This document shows, piece by piece, positions 1 to 13,447 of a stretch of 64,000 bases of DNA. Made by a program: the position numbers and the translations under genes. Source of the DNA: Berghia stephanieae. Its lineage: Eukaryota > Mollusca > Gastropoda > Nudibranchia > Aeolidiidae. Under the pieces are notes generated by a model. It did not search any database. It was given only the letters and a program-made list of their open reading frames with translations, and had not been told where the DNA came from. How positions within the stretch are numbered: the first letter of the stretch is position 1; each line of letters opens with the position of its first letter. The stretch is from contig CM067446.1 in assembly GCA_034508935.3 (NCBI GenBank), positions 17,596,199-17,660,198 of the forward strand, read 5' to 3'.

Positions 1-755
1 GTTTTAAAGAGTTTTACAGCGCTTGCAACACTTTTAGATATTTTCAGCACCTGTAAAATAAGAAAATGATAAGAGTAAAGTTGCAGATCTGAAGTTTAAA
101 ACACCAAGGAAAAAGTAAGATAAAGGGACTGGTTCAAATAGGGATCATATAATTCCACAAGCTATCCATCAGTGTGCCTATTTTGATATTATCTAAAAGC
201 CCCATCCATGCACAAACAAAAGACCCTTGTCTGAAGGATACACTAAAATGCTTACAAAGTACAATATATCAAAAACTAAAAACAATAGTACATACATACT
301 GATGAATTACGATGAAAAACATACCATCTCTCAATAAAATAAAAAAATCAATAAATAAATAACATTCCCTTTATTCATCCCAAAGTGGAAATTTGTCTCT
401 AGGGTCTATTCCAAGGGAAGACTGGAATAACCCAGACGTCAGCCACAATGCAGTACCGCAAATTGAGCTAAGGCGAGGTGACTTGCTCAAGGCCACACAG
501 CGCAGCAGTGAGCGATCGAACTTGGTACCTTTCGGGTATGAAGCTAAAACTGTACCACTGAGTCACACTACCCCCTATACATTTGACTGCCTCCTTCTCA
601 GCTAATGATCCTAGTCAATAGCTGGAAAAATCTCAATCCAGAATAATGGCAGACAGTGAGCAGCATGCAAAGGGAAAACAGATATAGGAGAAAGAAGATA
701 CAGCAAGAGTGGCCTCTCTGCCCATCATTGGAGGTCAGAAGACCACACCCCAGCA
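1..755 (-). repeat. Repeat A copy (~540-bp retroposon), split by a SINE and cut by the window edge
   Basis: A diverged copy of the repeat A family. The tail side (GTTTTACAGCGCTTGCAACA) is at the left and the CCCC-AGCA head side near 755. A tRNA-headed SINE (about 335-574) interrupts it; repeat A sequence resumes at CTATACATTTGACTG. Confidence 0.7.
335..574 (-). repeat. tRNA-headed SINE with CORE-like middle and L2-like tail
   Basis: Read on the minus strand. It has an A-box-like TGACTCAGTGGTA, a B-box-like AAGTTCGATCGC, a CORE-like CCTTGAGCAAGTCACC, and a tail AATTTCCACTTTGGGATGAA then TAAAG. That tail nearly matches the 3' end of the LINE at 51103-51665. Edges are approximate. Confidence 0.6.
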
Positions 756-2199
<1,444 letters not shown>

Positions 2200-2593
2200 T
2201 CACAACTCATCCTTTGGTAAATCTCTTTTACACATCTTTTTAAAATGGCAATCATCAATGTAAGATTGATACCGTTTTCGCATATCATTATAATTACAAT
2301 ATACATTGGGGCATCCAGGCATGACCACTGCTTTCTCATTCACCAGGACTTTGATGTAGTACTCAGCCTCCTCAATCTCCTCTTCCTCCGCCAATTCCTC
2401 AGGCACACATTCATACAACACAAACATTATATTGGAACCAAAGGGCAAAATGTTGCTGGTTCGAAAAACCCGATTACTCTGACTTTCAAAATTATCTGCT
2501 TTGAGAGGGAGGGAATTGTTGAACAGACCCAATGCACTGAAAACCGGTCCAAGAGTTTCAGCATGACCAAAAGCAAACTGGCCAACAAGGAAC
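2200..2593 (-). CDS. MINPP1: MINPP1-like exon 4 with KDEL end
   Basis: The last coding exon. It starts with the GQFAFGHAETL segment that carries the second catalytic motif, continues through ILPFGSNIMFVLYEC, and ends LPKDEL before TGA. Confidence 0.92.
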
Positions 2594-5500
2594 CTAAAAT
2601 AAATATGAAAAGTTGGTTGAGGTAAAGTTGCATTTCTAATCCAATGTTTCAGGATTTTAATAATCTTTTTTCTTTTTCATTTTATTTAGTTCTACTTTTC
2701 AAAATTTTAATCAAAGTAGCATGTTTTTTTGTTTTCAAAAGATCAGTTTTAATCAAATCAAAATTAGAAGTCAACTCTCCAAGTTAATATTTCTTCATTA
2801 CACAATTTCCGATAACGTAGGCAATTAAATCTTTTCCTTATTAAACAAATAACAGCCATTTCATAGCAGAGAACATAAGCTCTATTGAAAGGTCACCTGA
2901 TGATCCTTCCATGACAGGTTAAGGCTTCTGACAAAATAAGCCCACTGACACTTTCTTGAGCAGAGTTCATGTTTAACAAGGATTCTACACAATACATTGG
3001 TATAGAATAGACATTCAATGGACAATTCATAAACTTACCCTGCAACTTCCTCATCCTCCTCTGTATTTTCTATTTCTAGAATAACCTCGTCCATTGTTGA
3101 AAATATCTCAGACACAAGAGGACAACTCTGGCGATATGTAATATTGAAACCATAGCCATTCTTATAAAAGTGCTGAAAAAAAAAAAAAAAGAAGAAGAAA
3201 AAATATAGAAGGCAAGTCATCTAAATTTGGTATTATCATCACCATCAGAAAAGGGCAGAGAAATCGTGACGTCACATCTTCCTCTTTTCTGGTTCAAAAT
3301 TCATTGAAAGTGTGTGTCCAGTCCTCCAGACAATGTATAAATAATGAATAGGTTACATAGTGAATCTTAATCATAAGGTGGTATAACTATTTTAGTAGAA
3401 GGATCTATTGGCAGATTCTTATGATTATGGGGCATAAAAGAGCAAGGATGGATGATTGTTATTGATGACAGCATTTATTTAGGCTAGAAAACTCTGATAT
3501 CAGAAGATCAGGTGCGCAATGTATGTATCCAGTCCTCCGAAAGACTGATTTTACTCTTCCAATCAGATTGGAACCATATTTTGACATCACACTTTTGTTT
3601 CCTATTGGGTGGTTAATTAATAGGAAACTGTCCTATCACAAAATTTCATATATATAAGACATAACTCAGGGCCAGCTACTGTATCACACTGCTGGTTAGA
3701 CAGAGGATTTAGGAGAAAGAAAAATCTGTTTGAATGCGAATATAAGCCGAATGCTTTATCAAATGAGCCACTTCCCCCCACACACACACATTACCATTGT
3801 CTAGCCTGAGTGATCAAAGCAGTGTTATTTCATAGGTAATATTTTGATTGTTTTCCATGTTCATTTGTACTAGAAGAAATTATTGAACAGATAACAAGAA
3901 TTAATTAATTTGTAATTGACTTGGAGTTTCCAATACCTTCAGGTCTCCAAGGTATTCCAATGGTATCAAGTCTTCATCATCGAGTAGAGAACACCAGGGT
4001 GATTTCTCAAATATGGCCTTCTCATAACCACAAATGTTGTACAGTAAGTGAATATGCGCTGTTAAAATTCAATGGAAAAAAAATAGTTTAAAAACCAAAC
4101 CATCAACTATTGTTGCTGCTTATCACAACAGAAAGACTAAATTGTTGTTTTATCTAGTTATATGGTAATTACAATTAAAATTGAATTCCAAATGTCAAGC
4201 TCAGACTATTGTTCGTTTCATAATTCATATCCTAAGAAGTGTTTATTTTTAAAACTGTTGTATTGCAGTGGAATTTTGCATGGATATCACAAATGCCCAT
4301 GACCAATTAAGAATTATTTTTACCGAATTTTATATTCACAAATTAATTTTTTTTCTCTTAAAGTTATATTTTTTAAAAACTCAAACTGTAAAATGGATAG
4401 AAAATTTAATGTTTACAATTTGATTCAGAAAGTTACAAAATAATATTCCACATAATGATAATTTTTGAAAAACATAACACTACCATGAGCATTCACTCAA
4501 TTCACGTTCATCTCCTAACCGTCCTCAACAAAGACACTGACATTATCATTGAAGATCTGAAAATAAATGTGCCTGGCACTGTTATATACTCACTTTTTCA
4601 GATCTTTATCTTACATAAGGCCTGCTCCCTAATTTCTCAATTTGACATGATGTTAAATCACATGAGTGTCTATGTTTTAATTAATACAAATCATGATCGT
4701 TGTAAAATTTGTCATACATTCATTCATTCATAAAATCAGAGGTGTAATGCAGTTTCATTTAATTTTTTTGACATTCTATCTTTCCATTAAGTTTTCAACA
4801 ATGGATTTGAAATACAATATAGTGACACTGAAAAGTATTGCTTTCAAATTATTTGATTACCACAATCATGAAGCAAGGAATGAGTGACTTTAAAGCGACA
4901 TTAACAATCCCAAGAAAAGGACAAACCCTGCATTAGGTATCAACAGACATGTTCCGACCAATGAATTACAGATTCTCAGACTGCAAGTGAACCTAGTTGC
5001 AGAGACAAACAAGGAAGAAAGCCTAAAATAGAGACTTTCAATAAGGATGTTGCCCAAAGACAGGTCTTGAAATCATTTCATGATCAAGAATCAGTTCATG
5101 ATGTTGCGACAAGTGGAAAGATTAAAGATAAGAAAAAACCTTGTTGGTTCAAAATCAACTATGTAGAAGACGATTAGAGAGGTTGGCTGTACATTTTTAA
5201 ACATTCACCAGGGAAGAATCTCAAAGATACTTGGTTATAGCACGGTGAAAATATTGGTGGCAGATCAGGGAAGTAAGAAATGAATGCTATGGTATAAAGT
5301 GAACAACATCAGCACAGTTGTATCAACATCTGCATTTTTTCTGTGGTTCAAACCAATGCTGTTTGATTTTCTCCCATTTCTTGATGATTGTGGTCAAGTT
5401 ATTGGAAATCAACGAGGTAGGACAAAAATTAACTTAAGATGGCACTCTGAGTTGCTAGTGAATGCATGTGGGAGGCTCAGGTAAGCTAAGTAAGCTACAG

Positions 5501-8500
5501 CACTTCATTGGTCCGAATGCAAGCATTTTCATTAGACTAGAAATTTCACATAGATTATTGATCTGAAGGTGGCAATTACTGCCATATCGATGTCGCTATA
5601 CATGGTTTTACTAAGATGTATGTCATTGTGGTGATATTTTTATCACTAATGATATATAGGAAAATAAATCGGGACTTGGGACTCCATGTCTCTATAGAGA
5701 GGATGGCTCTATAACGGATGCCGTTATAAGTGGGTTGTATCGTATATAACCTAGATCAGGGACCAATTAGAGCTCAATACCTAATTGCAGGATTGAATGA
5801 GTTATTTTAGGCAAACACAAGAACTACAAATACCATTGCTGCAGCTGTCACTACTACACTTGAGCAAGGAAATCTCACACAAGTTGGGACAGGGCCTATT
5901 TTTTCGAGATTTCCGTGTTTTCGACTTTTTCGTGTTGAGTATTTTACAGAGGATATGAGGGAGGCAAATGTGGCTGGTCTCTTGATAAAAGTCATATTAG
6001 AATGATAACTCTCCGTTATTGTGAACTCTGTCAAGATTCGATAGTGAGATAATTTAATATCTTTTTATCTGTCATCTTTTACAAAATTATGAAGAGAGTT
6101 TTCACTGGTGTTGTGTTTAGTGCGTCTTGTCTTGTTTTAATTACAGAAATGGAATGACAATTCCCACTGCGTGTGCTTAATAAATAGACAAAGCCAGCAA
6201 ATCGCATTGTGGATTAGACACTCAGCATGTGTTGTCATAACCTACAAATCCGGTACCTAAAATCACTATCACTCCTCACTTAACACCCTCAGGCTAAATA
6301 GAGAGGGAGGGCATTGCTCTCACCCCACCTTTCACACCCCTAATTGTTTGTATAATTTTAATACGTAACAGTTACTGCCTTCGGCAATCACTGTTTGTTA
6401 GTCTCCTGTCCCAACGATACTGGTCATTTTGCGATGTACTGGCACCTCAGATTAAGCACCATAAAGTGAGGTTACGATAGAGTGCGGGTGTGTAAGACGC
6501 TAGTCAAACATTCCCTGTCAGTTCAGCATGCAAACACACACACACATAACACATGCCACACACATGCACGCGTAACACATTAACTGACACTTAGCGCTAC
6601 GGAGAGAGCAATGGCATCTTTCCCTTCCGTTCAACACAAATAATTCACGAGAAAAAAATTCAAAGGGCCGCAAGGGAAAGTCCAGTTTGTTCGAGATTTC
6701 TGTGTTGGGCCCGAAAAATGTTCGAGATTTTCGTGTCGCCAATAATAATGAAATAGAGGGATTAAAACGGGGAATTGTACTGAGTTTGAGATTTCCGTGA
6801 TTTCGAGATTTGCGTGTTCGAGATTTGGTGGTCGAGTGAAGTACTTTTATTACTACTGATTTTGCTCTGATCCTTCTATCCCTGTTATATCAGGTTCCTT
6901 TTTATATATATCTAAAAACAACACTAATCCAAATAACACCAGTGTTTTTTTTTCATTCTTTCTTTACTTTTGGTACATTGAGCAAGGAGGCAAATGGTTG
7001 CAAGACACACTGTGCTGTTTAAAAAAATGTATTCTATTTTAATTCATGTCTGCTCATTACAAATCGGGGGGCGATGTGGCCGCGTGGTTAAGGCATTGCA
7101 CTGTCACCCGGGTTCGAGCCCCGCTTTAGGCACTTTCGTTTTTTTCCTTGATTATTAACCCCCAATTGGTCACTTGGACAACATGGGTGATTCCTGTTGA
7201 CATCAGATATGATGAATTATCTATATTCCTTCGTGGAATGCCTAGGCGACAATGTCTTATGATGTCGTGGCGGGAAGGGCATTATTTTTTTATTTTTTTT
7301 ACGACAAAGCAGTCTATTTCCTGTTCCATCATTGTTGTGTTTATAATTTGCCTTAACAACGTCATCTTCTCTCATTTAATTTGTCTTTAGTGTCCCATTC
7401 ATCATGTTTCATTGACGAAGGGAAAACCTAAAATGTCAATCATGTCTTTGTAAATTAAATAGAGGCTTCTATTCCGTTTTTGTCATTAATTTATTGAAGC
7501 TTCATGCAGCAACTTCACATACTTGATTGGCAGCATTTGTCATTGCACACTGTGTAAACAATTCTGTCTGAAATGTTTTATCATTCAACTTTGATTGGGC
7601 GAAAGGCCCAAATAATGCCCCTAGATGAAAAAAAAAAGCTCACATTCACATAATCATCCAAACTGACTTTGGTATTGGAGTAACATTTATTGAGGTTGGG
7701 CTTTAGACACTTCCACAGTGGGTTTCATCATAATCATACTGGTAAGAATTCAACATTCAAAGGAAAAGCAATTTGGGCATCTTGCAATATGATATTGTTA
7801 TCTGTATGTATGTCTCTATCATAAAAATGTTATAAACTGCAAAAATTTATTAAGATTATGATTAAGATTTTTTATTATACCTACTTGACAAAATGAAATG
7901 ATGAATAATGACGATACTAACCTTGTGTCATTAGTTCGGATTTTACACCAAGCTTCTTCGCAATTTTTTCTTTGATCTTTGTAATGTGTTCACTATTCAA
8001 AAAAGTGTAATACTCGCCCATGGCAGTCTTGTTGTCTTTGACACCATAAACATAGCGTGCACACAAATCAAAAAACCTTATGAGCTCATCGTTGATTTCC
8101 GAATCAAAATCATCACTTCTTCTCCTCCTCTGCTAATACAGTGTTAATAAAGCCATCATAGAAAGCGGACGCACTTTGCTTTGTTCTCTCCTTACTTGAC
8201 GTCATAAATCTAAAATTTGAGAGTTCCTCATCGGCAAAAAGAGTTGACAATCTTTTCCCAACTCTTTTACCTAAAGACTCAAGCTCATTTTCCCCAATGT
8301 GTGCCAAAGCTTTATCGTTATTGCTTGGAAATTTACATTTCCAGTCATATAAATCAGGATGTGTATCGGGCTCCATTGCATCAACCAATTTTTCGTGCAG
8401 ATGGATAATTTCATGAACATCATCCAAACCTGGATACCGAGTTCCATGTCTAGCAACAACAGTTGCATGAGCGGCAGAGCAAGCCATTCCCTTCAATTCG

Positions 8501-8667
8501 GGTAAAGTATTGAGATCATCTTCTTTGTATCCTGTTACAGTTTCAGGATGTGCGAATTTGTAAGGTGTTTTAGTTGAAAATCGATTTTGAGATAATGCTG
8601 ATAAACTAATTACAAAACATTTAAATACAACAATTGAAAAGAAGCCTGAAAGTATGGGAGCTGCCAT
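2200..8667 (-). CDS. MINPP1: Multiple inositol polyphosphate phosphatase 1-like gene (4 coding exons)
   Basis: Histidine acid phosphatase that in known relatives removes phosphates from InsP6 and other inositol phosphates inside the ER. Joined exons are 8667-7922, 4058-3937, 3172-3039 and 2593-2200, all with GT..AG borders; splice phases match from exon to exon. The product is about 464 residues (human MINPP1 is 487). It has a hydrophobic N-terminus, the catalytic RHGTRYP motif at residues 73-79, the conserved SPWC segment in exon 2, the GYGFNI segment in exon 3, and the distal HAET motif near residue 344. It ends in KDEL, an ER-retention signal like the SDEL of human MINPP1. Exon 1 needs a one-base frame correction near 8115 (see findings). 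The start is the first ATG ahead of the hydrophobic segment. The gene is head to head with the GST gene. The first intron (4059-7921) holds SINE and MITE-like sequence. Confidence 0.93.
3039..3172 (-). CDS. MINPP1: MINPP1-like exon 3
   Basis: 134 bp preceded by a long pyrimidine tract. It encodes NGYGFNITYRQSCPLVSEIF, matching the GYGYTINSRSSC region of vertebrate MINPP1, followed by an acidic stretch. The donor is GTAAGT and the exon ends in phase 2. Confidence 0.9.
3937..4058 (-). CDS. MINPP1: MINPP1-like exon 2
   Basis: 122 bp, entered in phase 1 and left in phase 0. It encodes 41 residues including KSPWCSLLDDED and LEYLGDLK, matching the KSPWCDVF...LEYLNDLK stretch of vertebrate MINPP1. 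The acceptor is ACAG and the donor GTATTG. Confidence 0.9.
5690..6840. mobile_element. Possible pogo/Tigger-like MITE remnant in MINPP1 intron 1
   Basis: The string TTCGAGATTTCCGTG and variants occur near 5898-5915 and repeatedly at 6690-6830 (for example TTCGAGATTTGCGTG). A CTCTATAACGGATGCCGTTA motif lies near 5707. Such iterated short phrases are typical of pogo-like element ends. No transposase was found, and the borders are guesses. Confidence 0.35.
7067..7637 (+). repeat. tRNA-headed SINE
   Basis: Starts with GGCGATGTGGCCGCGTGGTT (A box) and CCCGGGTTCGAGCCCCGC (B box), which fit a pol III promoter. A plausible 3' end is GGGCGAAAGGCCCAAATAAT followed by an A-run at 7627-7637. Extent beyond the head is less certain. 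It sits in MINPP1 intron 1. Confidence 0.55.
7922..8667 (-). CDS. MINPP1: MINPP1-like exon 1
   Basis: Encodes the signal-like N-terminus, RHGTRYP and the phosphatase domain up to the segment ending KSELMTQ. One frame reads from 8667 to a TGA at 8115-8113. The homologous frame resumes at once as SDDFDSEINDELIRFF and runs to the donor GTTAGT at 7921. The join falls in a GAG/AAG repeat and implies one extra base or two missing bases. Confidence 0.9.
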
Positions 8668-9100
8668 TTTAACCGTTATATCGCTTTCTCTCTTTGCTTT
8701 GTTTACGGAAGTGAAAAATTGAAAAGTTAAGAAATAATATCGATTTATGAATCATTAAAGGATTGTGACCATATTCTACACCTACGTGTGCCTATAACTG
8801 TTTGATATCTGGTAAGTGGAAATATAATTGTAATTTCAATTATAAAAAAAAACTGACCTTATCTTCAAAACAATCAAATGGACTTCAGAAAGTGCGAAAA
8901 TTGTCAAGAATAACTATCCACCGATTATCAATACATTACTAATGGAACTCTTCTGTGAAAAAAAAGTTGCCAAGTTAGTGGGCGTGGATTTGTTGTTGAT
9001 GTTGTCATTGTGAGTTATGTTCAAATCTAGGCAGTAGGCCTACTGACGGAAAACTGTTAAAGCGTAAATTAATGTCTCACGGTTGACAGCACAAGAGAGA
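8668..9100. promoter_or_regulatory. Probable shared (bidirectional) promoter of the MINPP1-like and GST genes
   Basis: The two genes start on opposite strands with 974 bp between ATGs, and about 450 bp or less if the proposed non-coding GST exon ending at 9114 is real. An ETS-type site, ACGGAAGTG, lies at 8705-8713, close upstream of the MINPP1-like ATG. No convincing TATA box was seen. The promoter call is an inference from gene geometry and this motif. Confidence 0.4.
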
Positions 9101-9114
9101 CCGAGAACGGTCAG
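9060..9114 (+). other. Probable 3' part of a non-coding 5' exon of the GST gene
   Basis: The sequence ACGGTCAG followed by GTAAGC at 9115 is a near-perfect splice donor. A matching acceptor (TTTTCAAATAG) ends at 9613, 28 bases before the GST ATG at 9642. This suggests an untranslated first exon. The transcription start cannot be placed from sequence, so the left end given is nominal. Confidence 0.5.
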
Positions 9115-9641
9115 GTAAGCCCTTTGTGTATGAAAGCAAAGGATCTTCCCTTAACAAAATACGAGCATTGTTAATTCAGACTCATTTATATATATCTACA
9201 TGTTTTATTCCCTGGAACAAGTTGTAATTTTCTATAGATACCAAGTCAAGTTCTATTTGACTTTGTGAGAATAAAAGTAAATAGACTTTAGACCTACCGT
9301 ATCTATAGATCTATGAGTGATTATTTTTTTCTGGACAATTGATTTTTTTAGATTTAAAAGAGGATCCGGTTCAAATATTTCCCGTGTAATTGGGGAAACA
9401 TTGACATTATGACTCATTATGTTGCATTTCATTACAATACATTTTTCTTTCACACAGCCAATCCCTAAAAACAGAGAGATATGGAAAGAATATATGGCTT
9501 ACGTTGGTTTTATGGTTCATTGTTGAAATAAGTGAGGGGGACTTTTAATAAAATTGCGTTTACCAGCAATTTTCAAATTATTTGATTTTGTTATGTTTTT
9601 AATTTTCAAATAGCCCACGCCCCATCGATACCAACATCAGA

Positions 9642-9774
9642 ATGACATCATACAAACTCATATACTTTGATCTGAAGGGACGGGGACAGTTATCTCGTCT
9701 GCTCTTTGCCGTTGCCGGTGTGGAGTATGAAGACTGTCGAGTTAAATTTTCGGACTGGCCAGCTTTAAAGCCAA
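9642..9774 (+). CDS. GST exon 1 (coding)
   Basis: Encodes residues 1-44, starting MTSYKLIYFDLKGRGQLSRL, with the catalytic Tyr8 in the sigma-class position. It ends in phase 1 at the donor GTACGT. Confidence 0.92.
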
Positions 9775-12700
9775 GTACGTTAATTTCTTACTTAGTTGAT
9801 GCTTAATTTCCATCATCATCATTAATGTCGTCCTTCTCCATCATCATCATCATCGCTTTTTCCTCTTCCTCCTCCTTTTCTTCGTTGTCCTCCTCCTCTT
9901 CCACAATATATTTCTTCACCTGCCCTCTCTTTCCGATAGGAAATGTAATCAATGAAGTCATTTTATTCTCCCCTACCCTTCTCTTCATATGCTACAATCA
10001 TGAATGAATAACTTCAATACTGATTTTGCCATTTACTTTCCTGTGCCTTGAGATGAAATTGAAATGTGAGAAGTGCTAATGTATACCTAATTCAAAGCCT
10101 TGGCTATTTATGCTATAATTCTATCAAGGTAAAAAAGGGGAAGGAGTTGAGACAATGATTTCTATTTCATTATGTAGTTAAGTAGTCTACTGCCACTTTT
10201 CCAGTTTGCTCAGGTTTCTAGCCAGCATTAGATCGTAAACATTTGCATTTTTCAATGTTGCATTGAAGTTATTTTGACCTTACAGCAATGTAATTTTGCC
10301 TCCATCCATTGATATTCTGATACAAATGGGTATTTTTCTCTAAATAATGATGTAATCTCGATCATCAGTCACTGATCATCATTGCCTGGCCAGAAGTGGG
10401 ACTCGAGGTTAATGACAACTCAGTACTCACTCCCAATAGTTGTGATGTGTTGTTGGTGGAGATTCCCTTAGGGCTGGAAAAGAAAAAATACTCCTGGTCC
10501 ATTGGACTCTACAGTGGTCCACATGTGTGACCCACTGGCTAATGACAGTATTATGTCTGGGTGATTAATTGCTGACATAGAAGACTTGAATTAATGTTGA
10601 TTGGTTTATTGAGGAGATAGAGTACAGTTTCTTAAAGAGAGATGAACCAAAATTGTATATTTCTGATCCTTTCAAATCTAAATTCACATTTCGTCACTGG
10701 TCACCCTGGCATAATAAATACCAGGTCGATGTGTTGGGTCACATATTGGCTTTTTATTTCGACTTAGTTGAATTATTGCCATTCGCCTCCTAATCTTCAG
10801 ACTGGGATGCTTTGGCAGCTTCTCTGATTTGTTGAGTTAGTTCTTTCCATTGATGACAGTCTGCTGCGATGAATCTCAGGTATTCTAAATCCTTTTCGCT
10901 TCTTAGTTCTTGTGTGTCATTGAGGCGCTAGAGGTCTTTATTTATCACAGTGTATATGCTTGTTGTGGGTCTGCCTTTGTTTTTGTTATGGCCGCTTGGT
11001 GTAAAGAATATTGCCATTGCCTTATTTCCTGGAATATTTTTGTCTTTCCTTAAAATATATCCACATAGTCTCCATCTTGTTTTCAAAATTTGAATCGATA
11101 ACGGTGTTTCTTCACATTTTATGTACAGGGATTTGTTATTTATTTTGGTTGGATAGTGGATGATAAAAATTCTCATGAGCTGTTTCCTATGGAAGGCACC
11201 TAGTTTATCTTCTTTGCTTTTTTAAGTGCCCATGTTAGTGTTTTTCTTTTACCCTCAGAACTCATTATTTCTATCTGATTGTGTCCTTGTATCTTAAATT
11301 CTTTCCATGTGGTTTTAAGTGGAATAAAGTATTCAAGAGAGGCATTTGGTAGTATCTGCTTTTGAAATGTCATCATAACATGTAAATCGCATCAGTGAAT
11401 TTTTTGTTTGTTTTTGTTTAGGAACATGGGATCAGGACTACTGGTTTTCATTGGATTGTATTCATTTTATTCTCTGTGGTCCATGTGGAGCACATGCTGA
11501 TTTGCAATTTTTGTGCCCTTTCTTCCCATAGTCGGTATAAAAGTCCTATTTATTCATTGCTGTCCCCTTTTCTACTTCTGGTAGTTATAGGACTGCAGCA
11601 ATTGCTTGCTACCCTTTGGATAAGATGCTAGTCTGTCACAAAGTACTTTCCACTAGATCTAACAAGCCCATCTACCTAATCATTACTTTGTATGCATTTT
11701 TAATTTATTTCAATACTTTGTTTGTGTGTGTGTGTGTGTGGGGGGGGGGGGGTAATGCTAGAGTATTGTTTAGGATATTGTTCTTTTTTTTTCATACAGC
11801 ACTGCCCTTTTCTCAGATGCCGGTCTTGGAGGTAAATGGCAAGAAATTTGCCCAAAGTTTGGCAATAGCAAGATACTTAGCTGAAGAATTTAGTAAGTAT
11901 AATTGACTAAAAACAATAAAAGGTCTTAGGTGATCCAACGCCTCATGTTAGTATTGTGTGAGGATGAGACAATTTTTTAATAATAATAATAATAATGATT
12001 ATGTACTTTATTCATCCAAAAAGGAAATTTAAATAATCGTATTCTAAATAGAAAGGGTTAGAATTACAAAATTCAAGACAAGAGTACTTTAATACATTCA
12101 TTTATCTTATTTGGGTGGATTAATTTAAACGAAATTTCACAATTTAGACTTTTACCAGTGAGATAGACAGAGAAAGACTTTTAAAATAATCTTCTTCTTC
12201 TTCGTCTTCTTTCAGCTAATCCCGCATTTTGCAGGGTTGTCATAATGAATGCCACATCTCCATGCATCTCGGTTCATAGAATCAACCTCCTCCAGGCCCA
12301 GTTCTTTCATATCATCATTTACCCTATCCAACCATCTTCTAGTCTTTGGGCGTCCATTTTTCCTCTTTCCCACTAATTGTTTATCCAATACTTACTGTTC
12401 TCCCTCTCTCATCTCTCAACATGTCCGAACTATGTTAGTCTATCTTTTCTCATCTTCATTGATACATTCTTCAATTCAGTCAACCTTTGAATTCGTTCAT
12501 ATCTCACTTTATCTTTTCTTGTTCAGCCAAGTGACCATCTCAACATCCTCATTTCTGCCACCTCAACTTCTTTATCTTGTTTCCTTGTTGTAGCTGCTGT
12601 CTCTAGTCCATACAACATTGCTGGTCTTACAACAGATGTATATATTTTCCCTTTCAGCTTTGCGGGAATTCGTTTGTCAAACATAACACCAGTTACCTTT

Positions 12701-13315
12701 CTCCAATTATTCCAGCCTGCCTGTATCCTCTTCTTAACCTCCATATCATTGCCCCCATCTCCTTGTGCAGTTGTTGCTAAGTATTTGAATTGTTTTGTCT
12801 CTGGCACATCCTCTTCTCCTATATTTATTGGTGGTCCTGCTCTCTGTAGTCTGATGCACAAATACGCTGTCTTCGATCTGCTTACCCTAAATCCCCTCCT
12901 TTCCAACACCCGCCTCCAGCCCTCCCGCTCCTTTTCCGCCTCAGCTTTTGTATCATTCAAAAGTACTACATCATCCGCATACATCATGTTCCGTGGTGCC
13001 TCATGCTGAATGGGTTCTGTGAGAAAATCTGTTACTATTGCAAACAGCAGTGGGCTGAGAGCCGATCCCTGGTGTAATCCAACTCTTACATCACCACTTT
13101 TATCGTTGATTAATGGGTAGATTGCATGAGTTTTCTTCTTCTTCTTCCTTCCTTCCTTCTTCTTCTTCTTCCTTCTTCTTCTTCTTCCTTCTTCTTCTGC
13201 TGCTTCTTCTTCTTCTTCTTCTTCTTCTTCTTCTTCTTCTTCTTCTTCTTCTTCTTCTTCTTCTTCTTCTTCTTCTTCTTCTTCTTCTTCTTCTTCTTCT
13301 TCTTCTTTTCTTCTT

Positions 13316-13348
<33 letters not shown>

Positions 13349-13356
13349 ACTATTAC

Positions 13357-13447
<91 letters not shown>

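Noticed and set aside
7067-7130. tRNA gene on the plus strand
   Set aside because: A and B boxes are present, but no acceptor-stem pairing or proper 3' half follows. It is a SINE head. The same applies to heads at 44.4, 53.8 and 60.1 kb.
8113-8667. Short 184-residue phosphatase as a complete gene
   Set aside because: Homology continues in another frame immediately after its stop and through three more exons to a KDEL end.
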